A DNA stretch of 64,000 bases from Bradyrhizobium sp. WSM1417 (GTDB lineage Bacteria > Pseudomonadota > Alphaproteobacteria > Rhizobiales > Xanthobacteraceae): assembly GCF_000515415.1 (NCBI RefSeq), contig NZ_KI911783.1, positions 6,683,831 through 6,747,830 on the forward strand, in the 5' to 3' direction. Below the pieces are notes generated by a model that was given only the letters and a program-made list of their open reading frames with translations, was not told where the DNA came from and made no database searches. Positions 46,039-54,583 of the stretch are shown in pieces (position 1 is the first letter of the stretch; each line of letters starts with the position of its first letter). A program made the position numbers and the translations under genes.

Positions 46039-47321
46039 CGCGTGTTGCCCTCATCAACCCCAATTGGGATTTTGGCGGCAGCATCTATTTTGGCTGCCGA
46101 TCCCCTCACCTTCCGCTCGAACTCGGGATCTCCGAGCATTACCTGAAGGCGGCCGGGCACAAGACACTGCTGCTCGACGCCCACATGTTCGATCTTTCCC
46201 TCGCCGAGATCGAAGCCGAGCTGCGCGCGTTCGGCCCCGACCAGATCGTCATCACGACGGCGCCGACCTATCTGTTCTGGCGCTGTGCTCCTCCCGAGCT
46301 CCGCGTTCCGCAGGAGCTCGCGATGGCGGTGCGCGACTTGGCTCCGATCCTCGTCGCGGTGGGCCCCCACGGCTCGACCGTGCCAAAAGCGGCGATTCGA
46401 AAGCTCGGCACCGACATCGTCGTGATGGGCGAGTGCGAGGCGTCCTTACTGCGTCTTGCCAATGGCGAGCGGGACTTTCCGGGTCTGTGCTTTGCCGACG
46501 GCGCATCGCTCCGTGTCAATGGCGGCCCGCAGGCCGTCGCGTTCAAGGATCAGCCGCCGCTGGACTGGCCGGAGGAGATGATCCGGCGGCATCACCATCA
46601 CCACCACCGCTTCGAAGCCGAGCCGCAGGCGCCAGGCGCCGAGGTCGAATCATCCAGGGGATGTCCGTACAACTGCACCTTCTGCGCCAAGGAGAACTTC
46701 CGCAACGCCTACCGCAAGCGGCCTGCCTCCATCGTTCTCGAAGAGATCGACGGCCTGCGTCATCAGGGCATCGAATATGTCTATTTCATCGACGAGATTT
46801 TCCTTCCCAACGCGGAACTGCTGGAAGGGATGACCACACGCGGGCTGAAGTTCGGAGTGCAGACCCGCATCGACCTCTGGAAGCCGGACATGCTGGCTCT
46901 GCTCGGCCGCGCCGGCTGCGTCTCGATTGAAGCCGGCATCGAGAGCCTCACGGTCGAGGGCCGCGCCGCGCTCGCCAAGAACTGCAAGATGACGACCGAC
47001 CAGCTTGCCGAACGGCTGGTCGAAGCGCGCCGTCACGTTCCTTTCGTGCAGGCCAATTTGATCGAAGTCCCCGAGGACGATGACCCCGTCGTGCAGCGCT
47101 GGCGCCGCACCATGCAGGATGCCGGCATCTGGGCCAACGATCCGGTCCCGCTGTATCCCTATCCGGGCTCGCCGGATTATCGAAAGCTGTGGGGCGAGCC
47201 CGACGACTTCGCGTGGGAACGCGCGCACCGGCACTATCTCGCGATGTTCGACCAGTTCAGCGACGTGCAGAACGATCGCCCGGTCCCGCTAGAGACTCTC
47301 GAACTGCAGGTGGCATCATGA
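46035..47321 (+). CDS. B12-binding radical SAM enzyme (TIGR04295-like)
   Basis: A 428-residue protein. The N-terminal B12-binding-like domain (about 1-160) includes INPNWDFGGSIYFGCRSPHLPLELG. The radical SAM domain begins at about residue 208 with SSRGCPYNCTFC, the CxxxCxxC that binds the [4Fe-4S] cluster, followed by RKRPASIVLEEID and YFIDEIFLPN. A natural run of six histidines (46590-46607) lies just before it. Such enzymes do C-methylation or rearrangements on unactivated carbon, so a C-methyl branch on a sugar or the cyclitol is plausible. It overlaps both neighbours by 4 nt. Confidence 0.88.
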   Translation: MTRVALINPNWDFGGSIYFGCRSPHLPLELGISEHYLKAAGHKTLLLDAHMFDLSLAEIEAELRAFGPDQIVITTAPTYLFWRCAPPELRVPQELAMAVRDLAPILVAVGPHGSTVPKAAIRKLGTDIVVMGECEASLLRLANGERDFPGLCFADGASLRVNGGPQAVAFKDQPPLDWPEEMIRRHHHHHHRFEAEPQAPGAEVESSRGCPYNCTFCAKENFRNAYRKRPASIVLEEIDGLRHQGIEYVYFIDEIFLPNAELLEGMTTRGLKFGVQTRIDLWKPDMLALLGRAGCVSIEAGIESLTVEGRAALAKNCKMTTDQLAERLVEARRHVPFVQANLIEVPEDDDPVVQRWRRTMQDAGIWANDPVPLYPYPGSPDYRKLWGEPDDFAWERAHRHYLAMFDQFSDVQNDRPVPLETLELQVAS

Positions 47322-48421
47322 GCCGCAGTTCGCAGCTCAGGATCCTGATGACGACCGATACCGTCGGAGGTGTCTGGACCTACTCGTCATCTCTAGCTTC
47401 GTCCCTTGCTGCGAAGGGCGCCGACGTCACCCTGGTGACGATGGGTCCGCGCGCGCGCGCCGGCCACCTTGCGATGCTCCGTGGCTCGCGGGTCCGCCTG
47501 ATCGAAACGGACCTTGCACTCGAGTGGCAGGATCCGGAAGGACAAGATCTGTCCCAGGCCAGGCGCGTCCTTGCGAAGCTCGAAGCCGGAATCAGGCCTG
47601 ACCTCGTTCACCTCAATAGTTTTCGCGAGGCGAACTTCGCCTGGCGCGCTCCAGTGGTGGTCGTCGCGCACTCCTGCGTCAACTCCTGGGGGCTCGCCTG
47701 CCGCGATACGAGCTGGCTCGGCGAACCGAAATGGCGCGGCTACACCGAACGGGTGACAGCCGCACTCGACACGGCACAGGCCTGGGTTTGTCCCAGCCAG
47801 TCCTTCCACGATGACATTGCGGAAATCTATCAGCCTCGCTCACGCGGCGTCGTGATCTGGAATGGAATTGGCCCTCAGGATCCCGCGGGACGGAAGCAAG
47901 ACATGATCTTTGCGGCGGGCCGGCTTTGGGACCGCGCCAAGAACATCGAGGTCCTGGCGGCTGCAGCGTCTGGGCTGGACTGGCCCGTTCAGGTCGCCGG
48001 GCCGGCGGATGAGTGCCCTTCGGCTTCCGTCACCTGGCTCGGGCAGTTGTCTCACGAAGCCATGCGCGCGCACTTGCAGCACGCCGCCATCTTCGCCAGC
48101 CCCGCGCTCTATGAGCCGTTCGGCCTCTCCGTCCTGGAAGCCGCGGCGGCGGGATGTGCTCTCATCCTGTCCGACATTCCCACTTTCAAGGAATTATGGA
48201 GCGGGGCCGCGCTGTTCGTCGATCCCACCGACAGCAAGGCGCTGCATCGAGCACTCGCAGATCTGTGCACCGACGATCGCGAGCGGGTGCGGCTGCAACG
48301 TGCCGCCTTTGAGCATTCCCTGACCTACTCGTTGACCCGGACCACGAGCGCCTATCTCAGCCTCTACCGGGAGCTGCTTGCCGTCCATCACGCGCCCGCC
48401 CCCATGGAGGTCCGCGCATGA
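47318..48421 (+). CDS. GT4-family glycosyltransferase
   Basis: A 367-residue GT-B glycosyltransferase. N-terminal LMTTDTVGGVWTYSSSLASSL is the glycine-rich start of GT4 enzymes, and ASPALYEPFGLSVLEAAAAGCALIL is the EX7E-like donor-binding motif of retaining GT4 enzymes. The middle FAAGRLWDRAKN marks the domain linker. The ATG at 47318 overlaps the radical SAM stop; an earlier start at 47189 is overrun. It probably uses an NDP-hexose or NDP-pentose made by the cluster. It differs in family from the four CgeB-like transferases. Confidence 0.88.
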   Translation: MSRSSQLRILMTTDTVGGVWTYSSSLASSLAAKGADVTLVTMGPRARAGHLAMLRGSRVRLIETDLALEWQDPEGQDLSQARRVLAKLEAGIRPDLVHLNSFREANFAWRAPVVVVAHSCVNSWGLACRDTSWLGEPKWRGYTERVTAALDTAQAWVCPSQSFHDDIAEIYQPRSRGVVIWNGIGPQDPAGRKQDMIFAAGRLWDRAKNIEVLAAAASGLDWPVQVAGPADECPSASVTWLGQLSHEAMRAHLQHAAIFASPALYEPFGLSVLEAAAAGCALILSDIPTFKELWSGAALFVDPTDSKALHRALADLCTDDRERVRLQRAAFEHSLTYSLTRTTSAYLSLYRELLAVHHAPAPMEVRA

Positions 48422-49548
48422 AATGCGCTCTGTTCTATCACGCGTTCACGTCCTGCTGGAACAACGGCAATGCCCATTTCCTGCGCGGTTATGCCCGCGA
48501 ACTTCACGCGCTCGGTCACGAGGTCGTCGTGTTCGAGCCGATCGACGGTTGGAGCCGATTGAATGCGATCCGCGAGGGTGGCAGTCAGACGATGGAGGAT
48601 ATTCCAGCGCTGTTTCCCGGCATCGGCATCCGCCGTTACGACGCCTCCCTTGATCTCGGTGAAGCCTTGCACGGCGCCGATCTCGTCGTCGTCCACGAAT
48701 GGAATTCACCTGATCTGATCGCGGACATCGGATCGAAACGGGCTCACGGCGCTCCCTTCACGCTGCTGTTCCACGATACCCATCATCGCGCCGTCAGCGC
48801 ACCGGACGAACTTGCGCAGTTCGACCTCGACGGCTTCGACGGTGTGCTCGCCTTCGGCGAGGTCCTTCGTCAAATCTATCTGAAGCTCGGCTGGGCCGAC
48901 CGGGCCTTCACCTGGCACGAGGCGGCCGACATCGCCCTGTACCATCCGCTGCCGCATGTCGAGCGCACCGACGATGTCGTCTGGATCGGCAATTGGGGCG
49001 ACGGCGAACGCAGCGCCGAGCTCAACGAATTTCTGGTCGAACCCGTGGCCGAGCTGAAGCTGGGCGCGGGCGTCTATGGCGTCCGCTATTCGGACGCAGC
49101 CCTCGCGACCATTCAGGCGGCAGGCATTCGGTATGGCGGCTGGCTGCCCGCGCACTGGGCTCCCATTGCTTTCGCCGGCGCACGCGCGACTGTCCACGTT
49201 CCCCGCGGCCCCTATGTCCGCCTGCTTCCGGGCATTCCGACCATTCGTGTCTTCGAGGCGATGGCGTGCGGCATTCCACTGGTCTCGGCCCCCTGGTCGG
49301 ATGCGGAAGGCCTGTTCCCGGAAGGTGCCTATCTCAGCGCCTCCGACGGCACCGAAATGAAACGGGCGCTTCGTGCACTGCTCGATGACCGGGAGTTGTG
49401 GTCCGCCACGGTGGAGACCGGACTCCGGACCATCAAGGAGCGTCACACCTGCCGTCACCGGGCGGAGCAGCTTGTCGGCATCGTGCAGGACCTCCGGGCC
49501 TCAGGCCACGCCACCCAGCCCCTGCGATATATCGGAGCCTCCGCATGA
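48418..49548 (+). CDS. CgeB-like GT-B glycosyltransferase, copy B
   Basis: A 376-residue protein. N-terminal LFYHAFTSCWNNGNAHFLRGYARELHALGHEV corresponds to the SSWGNGHAT start of the other copies; IPTIRVFEAMACGIPLVSAPW is the donor-site motif. ERHTCRHRAEQL near the end matches the HTSDxRA tails of its relatives. It is coupled to its neighbours by ATGA overlaps. It probably adds one sugar residue in order with copies A, C and D. Confidence 0.82.
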   Translation: MKCALFYHAFTSCWNNGNAHFLRGYARELHALGHEVVVFEPIDGWSRLNAIREGGSQTMEDIPALFPGIGIRRYDASLDLGEALHGADLVVVHEWNSPDLIADIGSKRAHGAPFTLLFHDTHHRAVSAPDELAQFDLDGFDGVLAFGEVLRQIYLKLGWADRAFTWHEAADIALYHPLPHVERTDDVVWIGNWGDGERSAELNEFLVEPVAELKLGAGVYGVRYSDAALATIQAAGIRYGGWLPAHWAPIAFAGARATVHVPRGPYVRLLPGIPTIRVFEAMACGIPLVSAPWSDAEGLFPEGAYLSASDGTEMKRALRALLDDRELWSATVETGLRTIKERHTCRHRAEQLVGIVQDLRASGHATQPLRYIGASA

Positions 49549-50633
49549 AGATCTGCTTCTTCGGATCCAGCCTCGTCTCATCCTACTGGAACGGTGCCGC
49601 CACCTATTACCGCGGCATGCTGAAGGAGATTGCGGCCCTCGGCCACGACGTCACATTCTTCGAGCCCGATGCCTTCGAGCGCCAGGCCCATCGCGACATC
49701 GACGATCCCGATTGGGCGAAGGTGGTGGTCTACGCCGCAACGCCTGACGGCTGGCGAAGCTCGCTTGAGGAAGCCGCCCGCTCGGCCGACATGCTGGTCA
49801 AGGCCAGCGGCGTCGGCGTCTTCGATCAGGAGCTGGAGAACGCGGTCGCCGACGTCCCGTCGAATGCAATGCGCATCTACTGGGACGTCGACGCCCCCGC
49901 GACGCTGGAGTCGGTGGCGGACAATCCAGACCATCATCTGCGCCATGCGATCCGGTCTTATGACATGGTTTTGACTTATGGCGGCGGCGATGCCGTCGTA
50001 TCCGCTTATCGCGGTATCGGCGCGCGAGACTGCGTGCCGATCTACAATGCGCTCGACCCCGCCACGCACTTTCCGGCGCCGCCCAATGCGCGCTTCACGT
50101 GCGATCTGAGCTTGCTGGCAAACCGCCTCCCTGATCGCGAGCAGCGCGTCGAGCGGTTCTTCATTGATGTCGCACGCCGATTGCCGGACAAGACATTCGT
50201 GCTCGGTGGATCGGGGTGGGACTCCAAAGACACGCCAACTAATCTGCATAAGGTCGGGCATGTCGGAACCGGCGATCACAACGCGTTCTTCGGCTCCGGT
50301 CTGGCCACGCTGAACGTCAATCGCGACAGCATGGCGCGCTACGGTTTCTCGCCGCCGACACGCGTGTTCGAAGCCATCGGTGCCGGAGCCTGCCTGATCA
50401 CCGACCAGTGGGACGGCATCGATCATTTTCTCGAGCCAGATCGCGAGGTGCTGGTGGCCGCGAGCGGGGCGGAGGTCGCAGAGCATCTTTCCGCACTGCG
50501 CCCCGACCGGGCTCAGGCGATCGCAAGGCGCGCTCGTGCGCGCATTCTGAGCCATCACACCTACCGGCAGCGCGCGCGCCAGTTCAACGATCTCTTTGCC
50601 GCAAGCAGTTCGCGAATCGAGGCAGCAGAATGA
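49545..50633 (+). CDS. CgeB-like GT-B glycosyltransferase, copy C
   Basis: A 362-residue protein. N-terminal FFGSSLVSSYWNGAATYYRGMLKEIAALGHDVTFFEPDAFE; C-terminal PPTRVFEAIGAGACLITDQWDGIDHFLEPDREVLVAA is the donor-binding region; SHHTYRQRARQF is the family tail. The ATG at 49545 overlaps the preceding gene, and the earlier start at 49398 is overrun. I recall this sequence type annotated as a glycosyltransferase of the spore-maturation (CgeB) class. Confidence 0.83.
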   Translation: MKICFFGSSLVSSYWNGAATYYRGMLKEIAALGHDVTFFEPDAFERQAHRDIDDPDWAKVVVYAATPDGWRSSLEEAARSADMLVKASGVGVFDQELENAVADVPSNAMRIYWDVDAPATLESVADNPDHHLRHAIRSYDMVLTYGGGDAVVSAYRGIGARDCVPIYNALDPATHFPAPPNARFTCDLSLLANRLPDREQRVERFFIDVARRLPDKTFVLGGSGWDSKDTPTNLHKVGHVGTGDHNAFFGSGLATLNVNRDSMARYGFSPPTRVFEAIGAGACLITDQWDGIDHFLEPDREVLVAASGAEVAEHLSALRPDRAQAIARRARARILSHHTYRQRARQFNDLFAASSSRIEAAE

Positions 50634-51754
50634 ACCTCAATATCGTCGTCGTCGGTCTTTCGGTCACTTCGTCCTGGGGCAATGGTCATGCCACGACCTA
50701 TCGTGCCCTGATCGAAGCCCTGGCACGACGAGGTCACCACGTAACATTTCTCGAACGCGACGTCCCCTGGTATCGCGAGCATCGTGATCTTGCCAAGCCT
50801 TCCGGTTGGACCGTCGAGCTTTATCAATCCTTGAAGGACATCCCGCAGCGCTTCGGCAAGATGATCCGGGATGCCGATCTGGTGGTCATCGGCTCCTACG
50901 TGCCCGACGGCATCGCGATCTCCGAATGGATCACGACCCACGCCCGCGGGATTACCGCCTTCTACGACATCGACACGCCGGTCACGCTTGCGAAGCTCGA
51001 GCAGGGCCTGGACTATCTTTCCGCGGCGATGATCCCGCGCTTCGACCTCTATTTGTCCTTTGCCGGCGGCCCGGTGCCCGGCATGATCGAGGAGAACTAT
51101 GGTAGTCCGCTGGCTCGGGTGCTGTATTGCAGTGCCGACACCGACATCTACGCACCGCAACGCGCGGAGAAGAAGTGGGCACTGGGCTATCTCGGAACCT
51201 ACAGCGAGGACCGGCAGCCGGTTCTGGAGCAGTTGCTGCTCGCCCCCGCTCGCACTCTGTCACGCGAGCAATTCGTCGTCGCCGGCGCGCAATATCCCGA
51301 TGAGGTGGTCTGGCCCGCCAATGTCGCCCGGATCGAGCACCTTACACCCAAACATCATCCGGAGTTTTACGCAGGGCAACGCTTTACGCTAAACGCCACC
51401 CGTGCCGACATGCGCGCACTCGGCTTCTCGCCCAGCGTTCGGCTGTTCGAAGCGGCCGCGTGCGGCACGCCCGTGATCTCGGACCGGTGGCCTGGAATCG
51501 AGACCGTCTTCGAGCCTTCCCGGGAAATCCTGCTCGCATCGGACCCCCGCGACGTCGTGGAGATCCTGCGCGACATGCCCGAGGAGCAAAGGCGCACGAT
51601 CGCGGAGAACGCACGGCGCCGCGTTCTGGCCGACCACACCTCCGACCATCGCGCCCGGCAAGTGGAGACCTACTACGCCGAGGCATCGGTCCGTCGCCGC
51701 CGGAAAACCCCGCAACTTCCCGCCTCGCGTCCCATGCAGGTCGCTCAAATCTGA
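50630..51754 (+). CDS. CgeB-like GT-B glycosyltransferase, copy D
   Basis: A 374-residue protein closely matching copy [22 protein letters not shown] against [20 protein letters not shown], and [13 protein letters not shown] against ERDVPYYAGARDL. The middle [17 protein letters not shown] and the donor region [20 protein letters not shown] are also shared. The C-terminus is basic ([10 protein letters not shown]). It follows copy C with an ATGA overlap and precedes the decarboxylase-like SDR by 11 nt. Copies A and D probably arose by duplication and may transfer similar sugars. Confidence 0.84.
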   Translation: MNLNIVVVGLSVTSSWGNGHATTYRALIEALARRGHHVTFLERDVPWYREHRDLAKPSGWTVELYQSLKDIPQRFGKMIRDADLVVIGSYVPDGIAISEWITTHARGITAFYDIDTPVTLAKLEQGLDYLSAAMIPRFDLYLSFAGGPVPGMIEENYGSPLARVLYCSADTDIYAPQRAEKKWALGYLGTYSEDRQPVLEQLLLAPARTLSREQFVVAGAQYPDEVVWPANVARIEHLTPKHHPEFYAGQRFTLNATRADMRALGFSPSVRLFEAAACGTPVISDRWPGIETVFEPSREILLASDPRDVVEILRDMPEEQRRTIAENARRRVLADHTSDHRARQVETYYAEASVRRRRKTPQLPASRPMQVAQI

Positions 51755-51765
51755 AAGGCAGCACC

Positions 51766-52833
51766 ATGACACTTCAGACCCGCATCAACGCGTCCCGCCG
51801 CTCTCCCACCGTTCTGGTGGCCGGCGGCGCCGGCTTCATCGGATCGCATCTCTGCGACGCGCTTTTGCAACGCGGCCACACCGTGATCTGCCTCGACAAC
51901 CTGTTTACGGGAAGGATCGATAACATCCGGCCGCTGCTCAATCATCCGAACTTTCGCTTCATCGAACATGACGTGCGCGATCCCGTCGAGATCGAGGGCG
52001 ACATCGACCGGATCTACAGTCTCGCCTGCCCGGCGTCGCCCCGTCACTATCAGAAAGATCCGGTCGGCACGATGAAGACGTGCGTGCTCGGCACCATCAA
52101 CATGCTGGAGCTCGCGCAGCGGAAAGGCGCCCGGGTGCTGCAGGCATCGACCAGCGAGGTCTACGGCGATCCGGAGGTCCATCCCCAGCCGGAAACCTAT
52201 CTCGGCAACGTCAATCCGATCGGGCCCCGGGCTTGCTACGACGAAGGCAAGCGAGCCGCGGAAACGCTGATGTTCGATTACCATCGCATGTACGGGGTTG
52301 AAATCAAGGTCGCGCGCATCTTCAACACCTATGGACCCCGGATGCTGGAGAACGACGGGCGCGTGGTCTCCAACTTCATCGTGCAGGCGCTTCGGGGCGA
52401 GCCGATCACGATCTATGGAGGCGGTACGCAGACCAGGAGCTTCTGCTTCGTCGACGATCTCGTGCGCGGCCTCCAGCTGCTCATGGAGAGTCCATCGTCG
52501 GTCACCGGACCCTGCAATCTGGGTAATCCGCACGAGGTTACCATCGAGGCGATCGCGCGCGACGTGCTGGCGTATACGGAATCAGCCTCCCCGCTCCGGT
52601 TCGAGGAGCTGCCGAAGGACGATCCGAAGCGCCGCAAGCCCGTCATCGACACGGCCGTGAAGGCGTTGGGGTGGCGCCCGCGCGTGGCGCTCAAGGATGG
52701 CCTTCGCGCGACCATCGCCTATTTTGCCATGCGCATGGCCGGGGAAGCGCCGGCACTCGTTCCGGCCATTGCACCGCGCAGGAGCGGACGTACCGGGGCA
52801 CGCGGCCAGCTGACGATCGCCGATCGGCAGTAA
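51766..52833 (+). CDS. UDP-glucuronate decarboxylase-like SDR (UDP-xylose synthase)
   Basis: A 355-residue extended [22 protein letters not shown] is the NAD site; [33 protein letters not shown] and [13 protein letters not shown] (catalytic Tyr and Lys) are characteristic of UDP-glucuronate decarboxylases; [20 protein letters not shown] follows. It would give UDP-xylose, a pentose donor that matches the beta-xylosidase-like gene and phosphopentomutase. AAAGG precedes the ATG at 51766. It is the last gene of the cluster; the C-terminal 40 residues are Ala/Arg-rich and not family-like. Confidence 0.88.
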   Translation: MTLQTRINASRRSPTVLVAGGAGFIGSHLCDALLQRGHTVICLDNLFTGRIDNIRPLLNHPNFRFIEHDVRDPVEIEGDIDRIYSLACPASPRHYQKDPVGTMKTCVLGTINMLELAQRKGARVLQASTSEVYGDPEVHPQPETYLGNVNPIGPRACYDEGKRAAETLMFDYHRMYGVEIKVARIFNTYGPRMLENDGRVVSNFIVQALRGEPITIYGGGTQTRSFCFVDDLVRGLQLLMESPSSVTGPCNLGNPHEVTIEAIARDVLAYTESASPLRFEELPKDDPKRRKPVIDTAVKALGWRPRVALKDGLRATIAYFAMRMAGEAPALVPAIAPRRSGRTGARGQLTIADRQ

Positions 52834-52867
52834 GCGGTAGAAAGAGCCCACAAACCCGCGCGAGCCC

Positions 52868-53128
52868 TCAAGCCCGTGAAGCAGCCGCGCCACGGACCGG
52901 CTTGCAGAGATTCTCGAGATGGTACTGGTATTCGGAGATCGCGCGATTGGCCATCCGGATCCGGTTCGCCTGGCCTTCCTCGACCATCATGGTGATGCGC
53001 TGGGCCAGAAATACGCACGCATCGAACTCATCGTGGATCGCCCCGCTGCGGGCGAGAAAGTCCCATGCGATCTCATAAGCCTGTTCGGCGCCAGGACTGC
53101 GGTAGTCGCTGAAGATGATGTGCGCCAT
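52868..53128 (-). CDS. Small hypothetical protein, 86 aa
   Basis: An 86-residue, mostly helical protein (AHIIFSDYRSPGAEQAYEIAWDFLARSG, then DACVFLAQRITMMVEEGQANRIRMANRAI). It is convergent with the decarboxylase-like gene, whose stop is 34 nt away. No motif is recognised and the ribosome binding site is weak. Codon use and the amphipathic pattern favour a real gene. Its position at the edge of the stress district makes co-regulation possible, but no EcfG-type site was seen upstream. Confidence 0.6.
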   Translation of the reverse strand: MAHIIFSDYRSPGAEQAYEIAWDFLARSGAIHDEFDACVFLAQRITMMVEEGQANRIRMANRAISEYQYHLENLCKPVRGAAASRA

Positions 53129-53195
53129 GACAGCAAAACGCGGATGAGAGGGTTTCGTCCTGCGAGCCCATATGAGAGCGCAGGCGGACTCAGCG

Positions 53196-53230
53196 GCCGA
53201 AGCCGCCGGTCTCAGACCGGCGGATTCGGC
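53196..53230 (-). terminator. Strong hairpin terminator behind the DUF892 gene
   Basis: Arms at 53196-53212 and 53214-53230 are complementary at 16 of 17 positions, with CCGCCGGTCT and AGACCGGCGG at the centre. It lies 20 nt past the DUF892 stop on the minus strand. Confidence 0.7.
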
Positions 53231-53249
53231 GGGTAGCGATGGCCTGCGA

Positions 53250-53747
53250 TCAGGCCGCCTGACGCTGATGCGACAGATATTCCATTGTCACCTTCTCGAC
53301 ATTTGAGTCGATCCAGGCGGCCATGCGCTGCTCCTCCTTCAGCGATGTCTCGAGAGGCTCCTTGGCCTCCGCGAAACCAGCGGCGCCACAAAGGGCGAGC
53401 AGAGACTTGTAGGCAGCGATCTCGAAATTCTCGAAGGCATTGTTGGCGAACGTATTCTTGAGAATCTCGTCTCCGGCAACCGAGTGTGCCATCGCTTGCA
53501 TGTTCGCCATCATGGATTGCGTCGTATCCTTGAGGCTGGAGGTACTCTCCCCGCAGGCTTCCAGACATCTCTCCAGCCGCTTCAGCTGCTCGTTGGTCTC
53601 TTGAAGGTGGGCCGCAACCTTTGCCTTGACTTCGGGATATTCGTCCAGCCGTTCCGACTGGCGTTCCATCAACTCTCGCGCCTGCACTTCCATCGCATGC
53701 GCATTGCGTAGTCCAACCACGAATGTATCGCGGGCTGCGTTCGTCAT
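53250..53747 (-). CDS. DUF892/YciE-type ferritin-like protein
   Basis: A 165-residue all-helical protein of the DUF892 (YciE/YciF) ferritin-like family. Carboxylate and histidine positions appear in LRNAHAMEVQARELMERQ, AHLQETNEQLKRLERCLE, FENFEIAAYKSLLALC and KEEQRMAAWIDSNVEKVTMEYL. The family is general-stress inducible and thought to bind a di-metal centre. An EcfG-type promoter (GGAAC-N16-GGTT) is at 53783-53807 and a strong terminator follows, so it is a single-gene transcript divergent from nuoB. Confidence 0.9.
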   Translation of the reverse strand: MTNAARDTFVVGLRNAHAMEVQARELMERQSERLDEYPEVKAKVAAHLQETNEQLKRLERCLEACGESTSSLKDTTQSMMANMQAMAHSVAGDEILKNTFANNAFENFEIAAYKSLLALCGAAGFAEAKEPLETSLKEEQRMAAWIDSNVEKVTMEYLSHQRQAA

Positions 53748-53782
53748 CTCATATTCTCCATTTCACGGGCCTTGTTGCCGCC

Positions 53783-53807
53783 AACCGCAGCTTAGGTGGA
53801 TCGTTCC
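53783..53807 (-). promoter_or_regulatory. EcfG-type promoter of the DUF892 gene
   Basis: On the minus strand GGAAC (53807-53803), 16 nt, then GGTT (53786-53783); only the first base of CGTT differs. The start codon at 53747 lies about 36 nt downstream of the -10. Confidence 0.65.
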
Positions 53808-53897
53808 TAGGGTGATAAGTGAGGCGAACGCTGGGTTCCGGCCGCCGGACCCGAGGCTAACCTGCGATAACAGAACACAAATCCCCCTACCGCCGCA

Positions 53898-53922
53898 GGA
53901 ACGCTGCATACAACCGACGGTT
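53898..53922 (+). promoter_or_regulatory. EcfG-type promoter of the orphan nuoB gene
   Basis: GGAAC at 53898-53902, 16 nt, then GGTT at 53919-53922, the same variant as the divergent DUF892 promoter about 90 bp away. The ATG at 53973 follows 50 nt later. Confidence 0.65.
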
Positions 53923-53972
53923 TTCCGGAGCGTGGTCGGATCGCCAAACGGCCGCAGCGCTCAGGGATAAGA

Positions 53973-54560
53973 ATGACAAACAGTTCTCCGCACGCCAGCA
54001 ACTCAGGCCCCTCGCTTGGCCGGCAGGGACTTGGCCGGCCGGGCGAGGGACGGCCGGACAACGCTTCCGATCCGTTCTTCATGACGATCCGCGACGATCT
54101 TGCGGACAAGGGCTTCTTCACGGCGACCGCGGAGGAGCTGATCACCTGGGCCCGAACGGGGTCGCTGATGTGGATGACGTTCGGGCTCGCCTGCTGCGCT
54201 GTCGAGATGATGCAGATGTCGATGCCGCGCTATGACGCCGAACGCTTCGGATTCGCGCCGCGCGCATCGCCACGCCAATCCGACGTGATCATCGTTGCGG
54301 GCACGCTCACCAACAAAATGGCGCCGGCGTTTCGCAAGATCTACGACCAGATGCCCGAGCCGCGCTACGTGATCTCGATGGGGTCGTGCGCCAACGGCGG
54401 TGGTTACTATCATTATTCGTATTCGGTCGTGCGCGGTTGCGATCGTGTCGTGCCGGTCGACATCTACGTGCCCGGCTGCCCGCCGACCGCGGAGGCGCTG
54501 CTGTACGGCGTGATGCTGCTTCAGAAGAAGATCCGTCGGATCGGCACGATCGAGCGCTAG
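53973..54560 (+). CDS. nuoB: Isolated NADH dehydrogenase subunit B (complex I, N2-cluster subunit)
   Basis: A 195-residue NuoB. The four N2-cluster ligands are intact: Cys74 and Cys75 in [10 protein letters not shown], Cys139 in MGSCANGGG and Cys169 in [10 protein letters not shown]. The first 35 or so residues ([20 protein letters not shown]) are a Gly/Pro/Ser-rich extension not usual for the family. There are no nuoA, nuoC or other complex I genes beside it; the only other one in the window is nuoD, 3 kb away on the other strand. It is thus an extra copy, probably stress-induced from the promoter at 53898-53922, and is followed by a metallo-hydrolase gene at 23 nt. Confidence 0.94.
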   Translation: MTNSSPHASNSGPSLGRQGLGRPGEGRPDNASDPFFMTIRDDLADKGFFTATAEELITWARTGSLMWMTFGLACCAVEMMQMSMPRYDAERFGFAPRASPRQSDVIIVAGTLTNKMAPAFRKIYDQMPEPRYVISMGSCANGGGYYHYSYSVVRGCDRVVPVDIYVPGCPPTAEALLYGVMLLQKKIRRIGTIER

Positions 54561-54583
54561 AGAGCTGACCAAATCGGACCCGA

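Noticed and set aside
37138..52833. Classic exopolysaccharide, capsule or O-antigen locus
   Set aside because: No Wzx, Wzy, Wzm/Wzt, priming transferase or chain-length gene is present; ino1 and radical SAM genes are unusual for such loci.
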